Notes under the pieces: generated by a model
What the model was told of the DNA's origin: nothing
What the model saw: only the letters and a program-made list of their open reading frames with translations
Databases searched by the model: none
Assembly (NCBI GenBank): GCA_965222335.1
Contig: OZ244944.1
Span: forward strand, 62,001-126,000
Length of the DNA: 64,000 nucleotides
Direction: 5' to 3'
From: G965222335 sp965222335
Lineage (GTDB): Bacteria > Pseudomonadota > Gammaproteobacteria > Pseudomonadales > Halieaceae
Shown: positions 45,067-53,044 of the stretch, one piece after another
How positions within the stretch are numbered: position 1 is the first letter of the stretch
How the letters are laid out: each line of letters starts with the position of its first letter
Position numbers and translations under genes: made by a program

Positions 45067-45756
45067 TCAATTCAAAAACCCCGCCTCCCCATAATCCGGA
45101 CACTGTTCCACAGGCTCTACCTGCTCATCAGACGATACCTCCGCACTGGCCTTGCGCCAGCACTGGTCAAAGATGGAGCAGTAGCAGTAGGTGAGTGTCA
45201 CGGTGCCGCTATAAATAGCGTCCTGCAATTTCACAGCGAGTTCAGCGGCCTCAGTCTGGAGCGCGTCCACGGACTCGCCGGGCGCGAGGACCCTGCGACT
45301 GACGCTGGTCTGGCCGTACTCCACGCCCACCTCCGCTTCCCGTCCCAGCAGGAGTGAGGTGACTGCTGCCCAATCCCTGGCCGCTTCGCCATTAACCTTC
45401 ACCTGCATCCCCTGCATGCGTGCCGGGCCAACGCCCACGTTGTGCAACACCAGCCTGAGGGAGGCGGAGTCATCATCCCGACTGTCATGAATCATCGCCT
45501 GCACGTAGGGCCAGACCGACGCCGCAGTCTGCTGGCGCACCGCCTGGGATTCACCCAGTGCAGCGTACAGCGCGACAACGCCGGTAAACACGCCGGCAAG
45601 GGAGAGAAGGGTTTGCCAGAACGTGAGGCGGAGGAAGGCCCTTTCGATACTGGCCATAGTGCCCGAGGCAGGTGCAGGCGTGGCAGTATCACTCGATGAC
45701 TGCTCCTTCTGGCTAACCGACTCAGGCTCTGGTTGAGTTTTTTCGGTCGGTTCCAT
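45067..45756 (-). CDS. Hypothetical membrane-anchored protein
   Basis: A 229-residue protein from ATG 45756 (MEPTEKTQPEPESVSQ), with GAGGG upstream on its strand; a longer in-frame start is less likely. An acidic, Pro/Gln/Ser-rich cytoplasmic start (about 1-35) precedes one membrane helix (about 46-66, WQTLLSLAGVFTGVVALYAAL). A soluble beta-rich domain with three cysteines near its end (YCYCSIFDQC) follows. TAASVWPYVQAMIHDS and LRLVLHNVGVGPARMQ resemble exported domains seen in many unannotated proteins. I do not recognise a family. Confidence 0.65.
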   Translation of the reverse strand: MEPTEKTQPEPESVSQKEQSSSDTATPAPASGTMASIERAFLRLTFWQTLLSLAGVFTGVVALYAALGESQAVRQQTAASVWPYVQAMIHDSRDDDSASLRLVLHNVGVGPARMQGMQVKVNGEAARDWAAVTSLLLGREAEVGVEYGQTSVSRRVLAPGESVDALQTEAAELAVKLQDAIYSGTVTLTYCYCSIFDQCWRKASAEVSSDEQVEPVEQCPDYGEAGFLN

Positions 45757-45930
45757 AGGGCCCTCTTCTACAGTGAATCCATCGTTTGTCCGTTTCTCCG
45801 GATCGGAAAGCGTGCACCGGCCTGGCAATAGTACTTGCAATGACTCGCTGGAGCGACCGCAGCTGTTGCCAGGTCAATGCCGCCCGGATTACATATTCCC
45901 GCCGTGCCCACGAGGGTTTACCATGATGAA

Positions 45931-45996
45931 TAAAGGGGTCAGACCCCTTTTTGGCGCCTGAGCGCCCCGTACACGAAAAGGGGTCTGACCCCTTTA
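45931..45996. repeat. Inverted repeat with 21-bp palindromic arms
   Basis: The left arm (45931-45951) contains AAAGGGGTCAGACCCCTTT. The right arm (45976-45996) is its exact reverse complement with GGGGTCTGACCCC at its centre. A 24-bp core holds GGCGCC and GCGCC. Each arm is itself a palindrome, so both a large hairpin and two small ones can form. Such GGGGTCAGACCCC units are scattered between genes in many gammaproteobacteria, often near REP-associated transposases; no transposase is here. Confidence 0.75.
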
Positions 45997-46046
45997 TTGG
46001 GCCGTTTGGCGAATTGACCGCTGTTGAGTGCAAGGAAAGATCGATT

Positions 46047-46604
46047 ATGGACAGAATGCAGCTGATGAAAGTGCACGCCTTGCTCGCGGCATTTATTTTA
46101 CCTGTCGCCATCATGTTTATCGTTACAGGGGCTTTGTATACCTGGGGGATAAAAGGCAGCTACACAGACGAAGTGTATGAAGTAAAACTGAGCAATGCGA
46201 TTCAGTCAGACTTCGATCAGTTAACGAATCTCGCGCAGTCGGAACTGAAGCGCCTCGCAATTGATCACCCCGAGGGCAAGCCAAAGCTCAAGGTCTATGG
46301 CAGCCATTTTCTCCTTGAATGGACAGGCTCCTCCAAGGACGTGATCCTGGAGCCGACAGACAATGCGCTGATCGCCAAACTCACGGTCAAGCACACCAGC
46401 TGGTACCGAAACCTGGTGCAGCTGCACAAGGCCAAGGGGGGCACGGCGTTTAAAGTCTATGCCGTGATACTGGCGGTTTCGATTGGTGCCCTGCTGATAT
46501 CCGGTTTTCTCATGGCCTGGCAAACCCCTAGGCTCAAGCGCTTTACCTTAACTACTTCGCTGGTTGGCCTGGGTTCTTTTATAGCGTTGCTCTACTTGAG
46601 CTAG
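46047..46604 (+). CDS. PepSY-associated membrane protein
   Basis: A 185-residue protein from ATG 46047, with AAGGAAAG upstream; a longer frame runs back into the inverted repeat and is rejected. An N-terminal helix (KVHALLAAFILPVAIMFIVTG, about 7-28) precedes an extracytoplasmic domain (about 30-135). Two C-terminal helices follow (about 138-158 and 165-184). The order and the SWYRNLVQLHKAKGGTAFKVYAV loop match PepSY-associated transmembrane proteins, often linked to iron uptake or respiratory reductases. No such genes are adjacent, so the role is open. Confidence 0.7.
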   Translation: MDRMQLMKVHALLAAFILPVAIMFIVTGALYTWGIKGSYTDEVYEVKLSNAIQSDFDQLTNLAQSELKRLAIDHPEGKPKLKVYGSHFLLEWTGSSKDVILEPTDNALIAKLTVKHTSWYRNLVQLHKAKGGTAFKVYAVILAVSIGALLISGFLMAWQTPRLKRFTLTTSLVGLGSFIALLYLS

Positions 46605-46649
46605 CGCGCTTGAGAAGGGCCACAGCGGCGTACCCTTGCGCGCCGCCAC

Positions 46650-47663
46650 CTAAAGCACCAGCTCCGCCATCTCCCGCAGCATCTCGACGTCGCCGTTGAC
46701 CAGCAGGCTGGTGACCGGTGAATTTTCCCAGTCCCTGATCTTCTCCTTGATTCGGTCCCGGGGCCCGCACAGGGAGATCTCGTCGGCGAAGGCGTCGGGT
46801 ACGTTGGCAATGGCTGCGTCCCGATCGCCGGCGAAAAACAGTTCCTGGATGCGCTCGGCCTCGGCCTCGAAGCCCATGCGGCCCATCAGTTCCATATGGA
46901 AGTTGCGCTTCTTGGAGCCCATGCCGCCGATATAGAAGCCCAGCATTGCTTTCACCGGGTACAGCGCGGCATCCATGTCGTCATTAAAATTCACCATCAC
47001 CGTCGCCGGGATCTCGAAGCCCTCTTTGGCATCGGTCAGCTGGTCGGCGTAGACCTCCTGGCGGTAGGGGGAGTAGTACAGCGGCAGCCAGCCATCGGCG
47101 ATCTGTGCGGTCTGGGTGACATTCTTCGGGCCCTCGGCGCCGATCAGGATGGGCACATCGGCGCGCAGCGGGTGGGTAATGGATTTCAGGGGTTTGCCCA
47201 TGCCCCAGGCTCCTTCGCCGGTGAAGGGCAGGGGATAGTGCTCGCCGTCGCTGGTCACCGGGCCCTCGCGCGCCAGCACCTGGCGGATGATGTCCACGTA
47301 TTCACGGGTCCGCGCCAGGGGCTTGCTGTAGGGCTGGCCATACCAGCCTTCCACCACCTGGGGGCCGGACACGCCCAGACCCAGCATCATGCGCCCGCCG
47401 GACATATGGTCCAGGGCCAGGGTGGCCATGGCGCAGGCGGTGGGCGTGCGGGCCGACAGTTGCGCCACGGATGTGCCCAGGCGGATGGTGGAGGTGTGCG
47501 CGCCAATCCAGGCCAGGGGCGTGAAGCAGTCATTGCCCCAGGACTCCGCGGTCCAGACCGAATCAAAGCCCAGGCGCTCGGCCTCCTGCGCCTGTTCCAC
47601 GAAGGCCGGGTGCGGCTGCGCGCCCCAGTAACCCAGTTGCAATCCCAGTGACAAGCGTCCCAT
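46650..47663 (-). CDS. Luciferase-like (LLM class) flavin/F420-dependent oxidoreductase
   Basis: A 337-residue TIM-barrel protein: LGLQLGYWGAQPHPAFVEQAQEAERLGFDSVWTAE at the start, LGTSVAQLSARTP, LDHMSGGRMMLGLGVSGPQVVEGWYG, and IGAEGPKNVTQTAQIADGW. These match the LLM class F420-dependent oxidoreductase family. F420 synthesis is uncommon in gammaproteobacteria, so an FMN-using member is also possible. GGGAGAT precedes the ATG. It stands alone between a PepSY gene and moaC. Confidence 0.82.
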   Translation of the reverse strand: MGRLSLGLQLGYWGAQPHPAFVEQAQEAERLGFDSVWTAESWGNDCFTPLAWIGAHTSTIRLGTSVAQLSARTPTACAMATLALDHMSGGRMMLGLGVSGPQVVEGWYGQPYSKPLARTREYVDIIRQVLAREGPVTSDGEHYPLPFTGEGAWGMGKPLKSITHPLRADVPILIGAEGPKNVTQTAQIADGWLPLYYSPYRQEVYADQLTDAKEGFEIPATVMVNFNDDMDAALYPVKAMLGFYIGGMGSKKRNFHMELMGRMGFEAEAERIQELFFAGDRDAAIANVPDAFADEISLCGPRDRIKEKIRDWENSPVTSLLVNGDVEMLREMAELVL

Positions 47664-47812
47664 CGGGTATCTCCCATGCAGTTTGCCGTCACTTTACGAC
47701 GTTTCACGCCGCCTGCAATCGCCCTGGCTGGCCACGCCGAGTGGCATCAGCGCTCAGTGTTATTTGCCCGGTCACTGGGATAGACTCTGACGCCTGCGGT
47801 AATGGAGGCAAA

Positions 47813-48298
47813 ATGACCGGATTAACCCACCTGGACGAGACCGGCGCGGCGCGCATGGTGGACGTTGGCGACAAGGCCGAGTCTTCCCGGCGCGCCCTGG
47901 CCAGGGCCACGGTGCGGATGCAGGCACAGACCCTGGAGCTGCTGCTCGACGACGGCCTGGAAAAGGGCGATGTCTTCGCCGTGGCCAGGGTGGCCGGCAT
48001 CCAGGCGGCCAAGAAGTGCGCCGACCTGATCCCCCTGTGTCACCCGCTGATGCTGAATGCGATCAACGTCGACTTTGTGCCTGACCCTGCCGTGCCCGGT
48101 GTCCACGTGGAAGCGAGCTGCAGCGTGTCGGGCAAAACCGGGGTAGAGATGGAAGCACTGACCGCCGCCTCGGTGGCAGCGCTTACCATTTACGACATGT
48201 GCAAGGCGGTAGACCGGGGCATGACAATTGAGCAAGTCGGCCTGTGGGAGAAAGAGGGCGGCAACAGCGGCGCCTGGCGCCGCACGGAGCAGGGCTGA
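47813..48298 (+). CDS. moaC: Cyclic pyranopterin monophosphate synthase MoaC
   Basis: Converts the MoaA product to cyclic pyranopterin phosphate in molybdenum cofactor synthesis. ATG 47813 with GGAGG five bases before it gives 161 residues (E. coli 161). LTHLDETGAARMVDVGDKAESSRRA, the active-site run KCADLIPLCHPL, TGVEMEALTAAS and IYDMCKAVDRGM are all diagnostic. It is first in a moaCDE operon. No moaA or moaB is beside it. Confidence 0.96.
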   Translation: MTGLTHLDETGAARMVDVGDKAESSRRALARATVRMQAQTLELLLDDGLEKGDVFAVARVAGIQAAKKCADLIPLCHPLMLNAINVDFVPDPAVPGVHVEASCSVSGKTGVEMEALTAASVAALTIYDMCKAVDRGMTIEQVGLWEKEGGNSGAWRRTEQG

Positions 48299-48549
48299 TG
48301 CTGCAGGTGCGGTTTTTCGCCCGGGTACGCGAAGCCCTCGGCACCGCCGAGCTCTCCCTGGCGCCGGCGGAAGCGGGCGGCAGCCTGGATGAACTGCGCC
48401 AGCACCTGATGCAGCGCGGTCCGGCCTGGTCCCGTGCCCTGGATGAACCCAACCTGGTGTGTGCGGTGAATCACGCGGTGGTGCACGGCGACGTGGCCCT
48501 CGCCGACGGTGACGAGGTTGCCTTCTATCCGCCGGTCACCGGGGGTTAG
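48298..48549 (+). CDS. moaD: Molybdopterin synthase sulfur-carrier subunit MoaD
   Basis: An 83-residue ubiquitin-fold protein ending in Gly-Gly (YPPVTGG), the tail that is thiocarboxylated to donate sulfur. The fold signature is LQVRFFARVREALGTAELSL, and the C-terminal half reads VNHAVVHGDVALADGDEVAFYPPV. The ATG shares a base with the moaC stop (TGATG). Confidence 0.94.
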   Translation: MLQVRFFARVREALGTAELSLAPAEAGGSLDELRQHLMQRGPAWSRALDEPNLVCAVNHAVVHGDVALADGDEVAFYPPVTGG

Positions 48550-48553
48550 CCCC

Positions 48554-49009
48554 GTGATCGAGGTGACCGTACAGGCAGCCGACTTCGAGCCGGGTGCGTT
48601 GCAGGCCTCACTGGAGGGGGAGGGCGCCGGTGCCGCGGTCACCTTTACCGGCTATGTGCGCGGCGATGGCGGTGTCAGCGCCATCGAACTGGAGCACTAC
48701 CCCGGCATGACCGAACGCAGTATTCGCGAGATCGCGGAGGAGGCCGCCACGCGCTGGCCGCTGCACTCGGTTGCGGTCCTGCACCGGGTGGGGCGCCTGG
48801 AGGCTGGCGAGCGGATCGTCTGGGTGGGGGCCAGTGCGCCCCATCGGGCAGCGGCATTTGCAGCCTGTGAGTTCCTGATGGACTACCTGAAAACCCGCGC
48901 CCCCTTCTGGAAACGCGAGCACGGCGCCTTCGGCACGCGCTGGGTCGAGGCGAAGGACAGCGACATGGCCCGGGCAGAGCGCTGGCAAAGCCGTGACGAT
49001 GACGGCTAG
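48554..49009 (+). CDS. moaE: Molybdopterin synthase catalytic subunit MoaE
   Basis: Large subunit of molybdopterin synthase. GTG at 48554 (VIEVTVQAADFEPGA), four bases after moaD, gives 151 residues (E. coli 150). GAAVTFTGYVRGDGG, LEHYPGMTERSI, LHRVGRLEAGERIVWVGASAPHR, and the catalytic lysine region LKTRAPFWKREHG are present. Confidence 0.94.
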   Translation: MIEVTVQAADFEPGALQASLEGEGAGAAVTFTGYVRGDGGVSAIELEHYPGMTERSIREIAEEAATRWPLHSVAVLHRVGRLEAGERIVWVGASAPHRAAAFAACEFLMDYLKTRAPFWKREHGAFGTRWVEAKDSDMARAERWQSRDDDG

Positions 49010-49093
49010 ACATGTGCCCCGAATGGGGGATGCCGCCCCCGTCGCGAGACGCTGTAATGGGGCATTCACATAACAACACTGACGGAGACTGCA

Positions 49094-49570
49094 ATGACCA
49101 TTGATGGACGTGAACTGCGCAACGCCCTGGGACGATTCGCCACCGGCGTCTGCCTGATCACCACGACGACCGAGGAAGACCGGCCCCTGGCCCTGACGGC
49201 CAACTCTTTTGCCGCGGTCTCCCTGGACCCGCCGCTGGTCCTGTGGAGTCTGCAGAACGGCTCCGAGGTGTACCGCGATTATGCCGGCGCCCAGTACTTC
49301 AACATCAATGTGCTCTCCAGCGAGCAGCGGGAACACTCCAACGACTACGCACGCAAGGGTGATCACCTGATCAAGCCCGAGCATTTCACTCCGGGCACCT
49401 TCGGCGCACCGGTGATCAAGGACGCCCTGGTGACCTTCGAATGCGAGCTTGAAGCCACCCACGCCGGCGGCGATCACCTGATCATCGTGGGCCAGGTCAG
49501 GGACATGACCCACCGCCCGGAGGGCAAGCCCCTGGTGTTCTACAGCGGCGCGTACTGCGACCTCCCCTAG
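49094..49570 (+). CDS. Flavin reductase-like domain protein
   Basis: A 158-residue FMN-binding split-barrel protein of the flavin reductase-like group (HpaC-like): LRNALGRFATGVCLITT, ALTANSFAAVSLDPPLVLWSL, YFNINVLSSEQ and HLIIVGQVRDM. Such proteins supply reduced flavin to monooxygenases or act as oxidoreductases themselves. A luciferase-like gene (46650) and a P450 (50810) are nearby, but neither is in the same operon. GACGGAGACTGCA precedes the ATG. Confidence 0.85.
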   Translation: MTIDGRELRNALGRFATGVCLITTTTEEDRPLALTANSFAAVSLDPPLVLWSLQNGSEVYRDYAGAQYFNINVLSSEQREHSNDYARKGDHLIKPEHFTPGTFGAPVIKDALVTFECELEATHAGGDHLIIVGQVRDMTHRPEGKPLVFYSGAYCDLP

Positions 49571-49623
49571 GCTGTAGTAAGTGGCTATACTGTGCCGCTG
49601 AATCTGATCAGCGAACGGGTTTT

Positions 49624-50169
49624 ATGAATTTCTGTACCAGCTGCGGAGCCTCTGTGGCCCTGCGCGTCCCCGAGGGAGACGATCGCGAGCGCTACGTCTG
49701 CGAGGCCTGCGATGCCATTCATTACACCAACCCGCGTGTAATCGTAGGCTGTTTGCCGGTGCACGAGGACCGCGTGCTGCTGTGCCGCCGGGCGATCGAG
49801 CCGCGGCGCAATTTCTGGACCTTGCCCGCGGGCTTTATGGAGAACGGCGAGACCAGCATGGCCGGCGCCGCCCGGGAAACCTGGGAAGAGGCGGCGGCCA
49901 CCGCGGTAAATCTTGAGCTCTACCGCATTTTCGACGTGCCGCATATCAGCCAGGTCTACATGTTCTACCGCTGCGGTATTGAAGGCGGGGATTACGGCGT
50001 GGGCCCCGAGAGCCTGGAGTCGGACCTGTTCACCCAGGACCAGGTGCCCTGGGAAGAGATCGCGTTCCCGGTTGTGCGCCAGGCCCTGGAGGAGTATTTC
50101 AGTGATCGCGAGGCAGGGCACTTCCCGGTTCGCGTATCGGCGATTGAACGGATGCGCCGGCCGCGCTGA
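49624..50169 (+). CDS. NUDIX hydrolase with N-terminal zinc ribbon
   Basis: A 181-residue protein. A CxxC...CxxC zinc ribbon (FCTSCGAS and YVCEACDAIHY, about 3-37) is followed by a NUDIX domain. The NUDIX box reads GFMENGETSMAGAARETWEEAAA: the catalytic Glu residues and the REx-EE core are kept, but the usual Gly near the end is Ala. The arrangement resembles NudC-like or ADP-ribose/NADH pyrophosphatases, lacking the long N-terminal part of NudC. The substrate is unknown. bcp starts 43 nt downstream. Confidence 0.85.
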   Translation: MNFCTSCGASVALRVPEGDDRERYVCEACDAIHYTNPRVIVGCLPVHEDRVLLCRRAIEPRRNFWTLPAGFMENGETSMAGAARETWEEAAATAVNLELYRIFDVPHISQVYMFYRCGIEGGDYGVGPESLESDLFTQDQVPWEEIAFPVVRQALEEYFSDREAGHFPVRVSAIERMRRPR

Positions 50170-50212
50170 ACGCGCTGTCGGCTGTTCCAAGTCACGGGAG
50201 AGGAGAGCGCAG

Positions 50213-50689
50213 ATGGCATTTCCCAAAGTCGGCAACATGGCCCCGGCATTTACCCTGCCGGATCAGGACGGTAACAAGGTCAGCCTGAAGCAGTTCCGCG
50301 ATAAGAAAAACGTGGTGCTGTACTTCTACCCCAAGGCGATGACCCCCGGCTGCACGGTGCAGGCCTGCGGTATCCGCGACAGCCAGAAGGCCCTGGCCAG
50401 GCTCGATACGGTGGTGCTTGGCGTCAGCCCGGACCCGGTCGCCCGCCTGGGCAGGTTTATCGACAAGCAGGACCTCAATTTCACCCTGCTGTCCGACGAG
50501 GATCACGCGATCGCCGAGAAATACGGCGCCTGGGGCCTGAAGAAGTTCATGGGCAGGGAGTTCATGGGCATCTTGCGCACGACCTTTATCATCGGCAAGG
50601 ACGGTCGCCTCAAGCACGTGATGGACAAGGTCAAGACCAAGACCCATCACGACGATGTGGTGGCGCAGATCAAGGACCTCGGCCTCTAG
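50213..50689 (+). CDS. bcp: Thioredoxin-dependent thiol peroxidase (Bcp/PrxQ)
   Basis: Reduces hydrogen and organic peroxides with thioredoxin. ATG 50213 with GGAGAGGAGA upstream gives 158 residues (E. coli Bcp 156). GNMAPAFTLPDQDG is the family start. The peroxidatic Cys and the resolving Cys five residues on are in MTPGCTVQACGIRD. VVLGVSPDPVARLGRF and the KYGAWG segment are typical. It may share a transcript with the NUDIX gene. Confidence 0.93.
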   Translation: MAFPKVGNMAPAFTLPDQDGNKVSLKQFRDKKNVVLYFYPKAMTPGCTVQACGIRDSQKALARLDTVVLGVSPDPVARLGRFIDKQDLNFTLLSDEDHAIAEKYGAWGLKKFMGREFMGILRTTFIIGKDGRLKHVMDKVKTKTHHDDVVAQIKDLGL

Positions 50690-50809
50690 CCAGCGCAAGA
50701 CGATTGCGGCGTGCCGCCACCGCCGATCCCCGGTCAAAGGTGGTAGGCAGCGCTCCTGCAACGCGCTAGACTACTACCTATTAGTCCCTAGTCCGAGAGG
50801 AATACGCCC

Positions 50810-52045
50810 ATGTCTGCTTGCCCCCACATCGATCTGCTGAGCCCGGATACATTTCGTGGCGGCCAGCCGCGGGAGGTTTACAGCTACCTGCGCAACGAAG
50901 CCCCGGTTTACTGGCACGAGGGGAATGACATCTACCCGGGTTTCTGGGTCCTGACCCGGCGCGCCGACGTGGACTACGTGTCCAAGAATCCCAAGCTGTT
51001 TTCGTCCTACGAGCGCACCTGCATGCTGCACGAGCCGGCGTCCGAGGACGACCTGGCGATGATGCGCATGCTGATGATCAACATGGACCCGCCCCAGCAT
51101 CTCAAATACCGGCGCCTGGTACGCAATGCGTTCACCCCGGCCAAGGTCGAGAGCTATCGCCCGCGCTTTGAGGCCATTGCCCGGGACCTGGTGACCCGGG
51201 CCGTAGAGGGTGGCAAGTGCGAGTTCGTCGAGGACGTGGCCATGGAACTGCCCCTGCTCGCGATCTGTGAGCTGATGGGAGTGCCCGCAGAGCGGCGCCA
51301 GCGCCTGTTCGAACTCACCAATATCATGCTCGGCATGGATGACCCGGACCTGACCACCTCGGAAGAGGACAGCATGGCAGCGATGACCGAGATGTTCATG
51401 ATCGCCATGGATATCGCCCAGGCTCACCAGGAGCATCCCCAGGAAGATATCGTCAATGTGCTGCTGGAGGGAACGGTCGAGGACGAGCCGCTGACCCAGG
51501 ACGAGTTCTGCAATTTCTTCATGCTGCTGATCGTTGCCGGTAACGAGACCACCCGCACCGTCACCAGCCACGGCATGCGCCTGCTGCTGGAAAATCCTGA
51601 CCAGTACCAGCAGCTGGTGGATGACCCGTCCCTGGTTACCGATGCGATCGAGGAATTCCTGCGCTACAACCCGGCGGTCATCGCGTTCCGGCGTATCGCC
51701 ATGGAGGACCTGGAACTGGGCGGCAAGCAGATCAGGAAGGGCGACGCCCTGCACCTGTACTACGCCGCGGCGAGTTCGGACGAGGATGTATTCTCGGAGC
51801 CGGATACCTTTGATATCACCCGCAACCGGCGCGAGGATGTGCGCAACGAGCACCGCGCCTTCGGCGTGGGCCAGCACTTCTGCCTGGGGTCCCACCTGGC
51901 GCGCCTGGAGCTTGAGGTGGTGTTTGCCGAGCTGCTCAAGCGCGTGCGCAACCCCCGCTTTGATGGCGAGATCAACTGGCTGCGCTCCAACTTCATCAAT
52001 GGCATCAAGTCCATGCCCATCGCCTTTGACGTGGTCGACGCCTGA
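50810..52045 (+). CDS. Cytochrome P450
   Basis: A soluble bacterial P450 of 411 residues. The heme-binding loop AFGVGQHFCLGSHLA carries the cysteine ligand at about residue 358. The I-helix oxygen-activation motif is AGNETTR (about 243-249). The ExxR of helix K is in EEFLRYNPAV, and the HRAFG/R-pocket region is normal. A substrate cannot be read from sequence. GGNDIYPGFWVLTRRADVDYV and MINMDPPQHLKYRRLVRNAFTP place it among the class I P450s that need a ferredoxin; none is adjacent. An amidohydrolase-like gene follows 126 nt later. Confidence 0.92.
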   Translation: MSACPHIDLLSPDTFRGGQPREVYSYLRNEAPVYWHEGNDIYPGFWVLTRRADVDYVSKNPKLFSSYERTCMLHEPASEDDLAMMRMLMINMDPPQHLKYRRLVRNAFTPAKVESYRPRFEAIARDLVTRAVEGGKCEFVEDVAMELPLLAICELMGVPAERRQRLFELTNIMLGMDDPDLTTSEEDSMAAMTEMFMIAMDIAQAHQEHPQEDIVNVLLEGTVEDEPLTQDEFCNFFMLLIVAGNETTRTVTSHGMRLLLENPDQYQQLVDDPSLVTDAIEEFLRYNPAVIAFRRIAMEDLELGGKQIRKGDALHLYYAAASSDEDVFSEPDTFDITRNRREDVRNEHRAFGVGQHFCLGSHLARLELEVVFAELLKRVRNPRFDGEINWLRSNFINGIKSMPIAFDVVDA

Positions 52046-52171
52046 CCTGACTGGTTCACGGTATTGTGCCCCGCCGGACAAAAACCGGCGCGGGCCTGTC
52101 ACAGGCTTGGCCCTGCGACGCCTTTGTCGACAATAATGCAGGCATAATCACTCTAATTCGGAGACTTCTCT

Positions 52172-53044
52172 ATGCCTATGCCCAAAGACATTGGCGTGAT
52201 CGACCTCATGCTGGCCGTCCCCGGCGACGATAACAGCCACTTCTACGAGTGGATCAAGCCGATGCTCATGGACAAGCAGAGCCATGAGATGTTCAAGATG
52301 CCCGCCCAGTACATGTTCAAGGACATCCCCCAGATCGACGGGCAGGACGACTATGTCGCCTACACCGTGGCGCAGATGGACAAGCACAACATCCAGCGTG
52401 CAATGATCGGTGTCGGTCCCCATTCGGAGCACCACAAGGAGGCCCTGAAGCGCTACCCCGATCGTTTCTTTGCCTGTTATGAGGCCAACGCCAACAATGG
52501 CATGGACGAGGTGCGCACCATCGTTGCCCTCAAGGAAGAGTTCGACATCAAGGCGGTAACTGCCTCGCCGGCGATGATCTGCCCCCCGGTGCCGGTGAAT
52601 GACAAGAAGTGGTACCCCATTTACGCCAAGCTGGTGGAGCTGGATATTCCCTTCTGTCCCTGCATGGGAATTCCCGGACCGCGCCTGCCTTTTGGCCCAC
52701 AGAAGGTGGAACTGCTGGACGAGGTGCTGTGGTTCTTCCCCGAGCTCCAGGTCGTGACGCGCCACGGCTGCGAGCCCTGGACCGATGTCGCCTGGAAGAT
52801 GATGCTCAAGTATCCCAACCTGCATTACATGACCTCGGCCTTCGCGCCCAAGCACTATCCCAAGGATATCGTGCACTTCGCCAATACCCGGGGTTCGGAC
52901 CAGGTCATGTACGCGGGCTATTTCCCCATGGGCCTGTCCCTGGACCGGATTTTCCGGGAAATGCCGGATGTGCCCTTCCGCGACGAGGTCTGGCCCAAGT
53001 TCCTGCGGGAGAACGCCCTGCGGGTGTTCAAGCTGGACAGCTAG
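52172..53044 (+). CDS. Amidohydrolase-superfamily protein lacking canonical metal ligands
   Basis: A 290-residue TIM-barrel protein of the amidohydrolase-2 (ACMSD-like) type. The strand-1 position that normally reads DxHxH is VIDLMLAVP. The strand-8 position that normally reads GSDYP is YAGYFPMG, so the HxH pair and the terminal Asp are absent, although VVTRHG keeps a His. The rest of the fold (IQRAMIGVGP, YPDRFFACYEAN, FPELQVVTRHG) is well preserved. It may be a metal-independent enzyme or a non-catalytic partner. ATG 52172 follows CGGAGACTTCTCT; a second ATG lies two codons later. It is followed directly by a GST-like gene. Confidence 0.75.
   Translation: MPMPKDIGVIDLMLAVPGDDNSHFYEWIKPMLMDKQSHEMFKMPAQYMFKDIPQIDGQDDYVAYTVAQMDKHNIQRAMIGVGPHSEHHKEALKRYPDRFFACYEANANNGMDEVRTIVALKEEFDIKAVTASPAMICPPVPVNDKKWYPIYAKLVELDIPFCPCMGIPGPRLPFGPQKVELLDEVLWFFPELQVVTRHGCEPWTDVAWKMMLKYPNLHYMTSAFAPKHYPKDIVHFANTRGSDQVMYAGYFPMGLSLDRIFREMPDVPFRDEVWPKFLRENALRVFKLDS

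Noticed and set aside
45951..46046. N-terminal extension of the PepSY-associated protein
   Set aside because: The extension starts inside the inverted repeat and translates repeat sequence. ATG 46047 has a proper Shine-Dalgarno and starts just before the first membrane helix.
47664..47812. Molybdenum-cofactor riboswitch before moaC
   Set aside because: I could not find the conserved multi-stem arrangement in these 149 nt; only an ordinary leader is visible.
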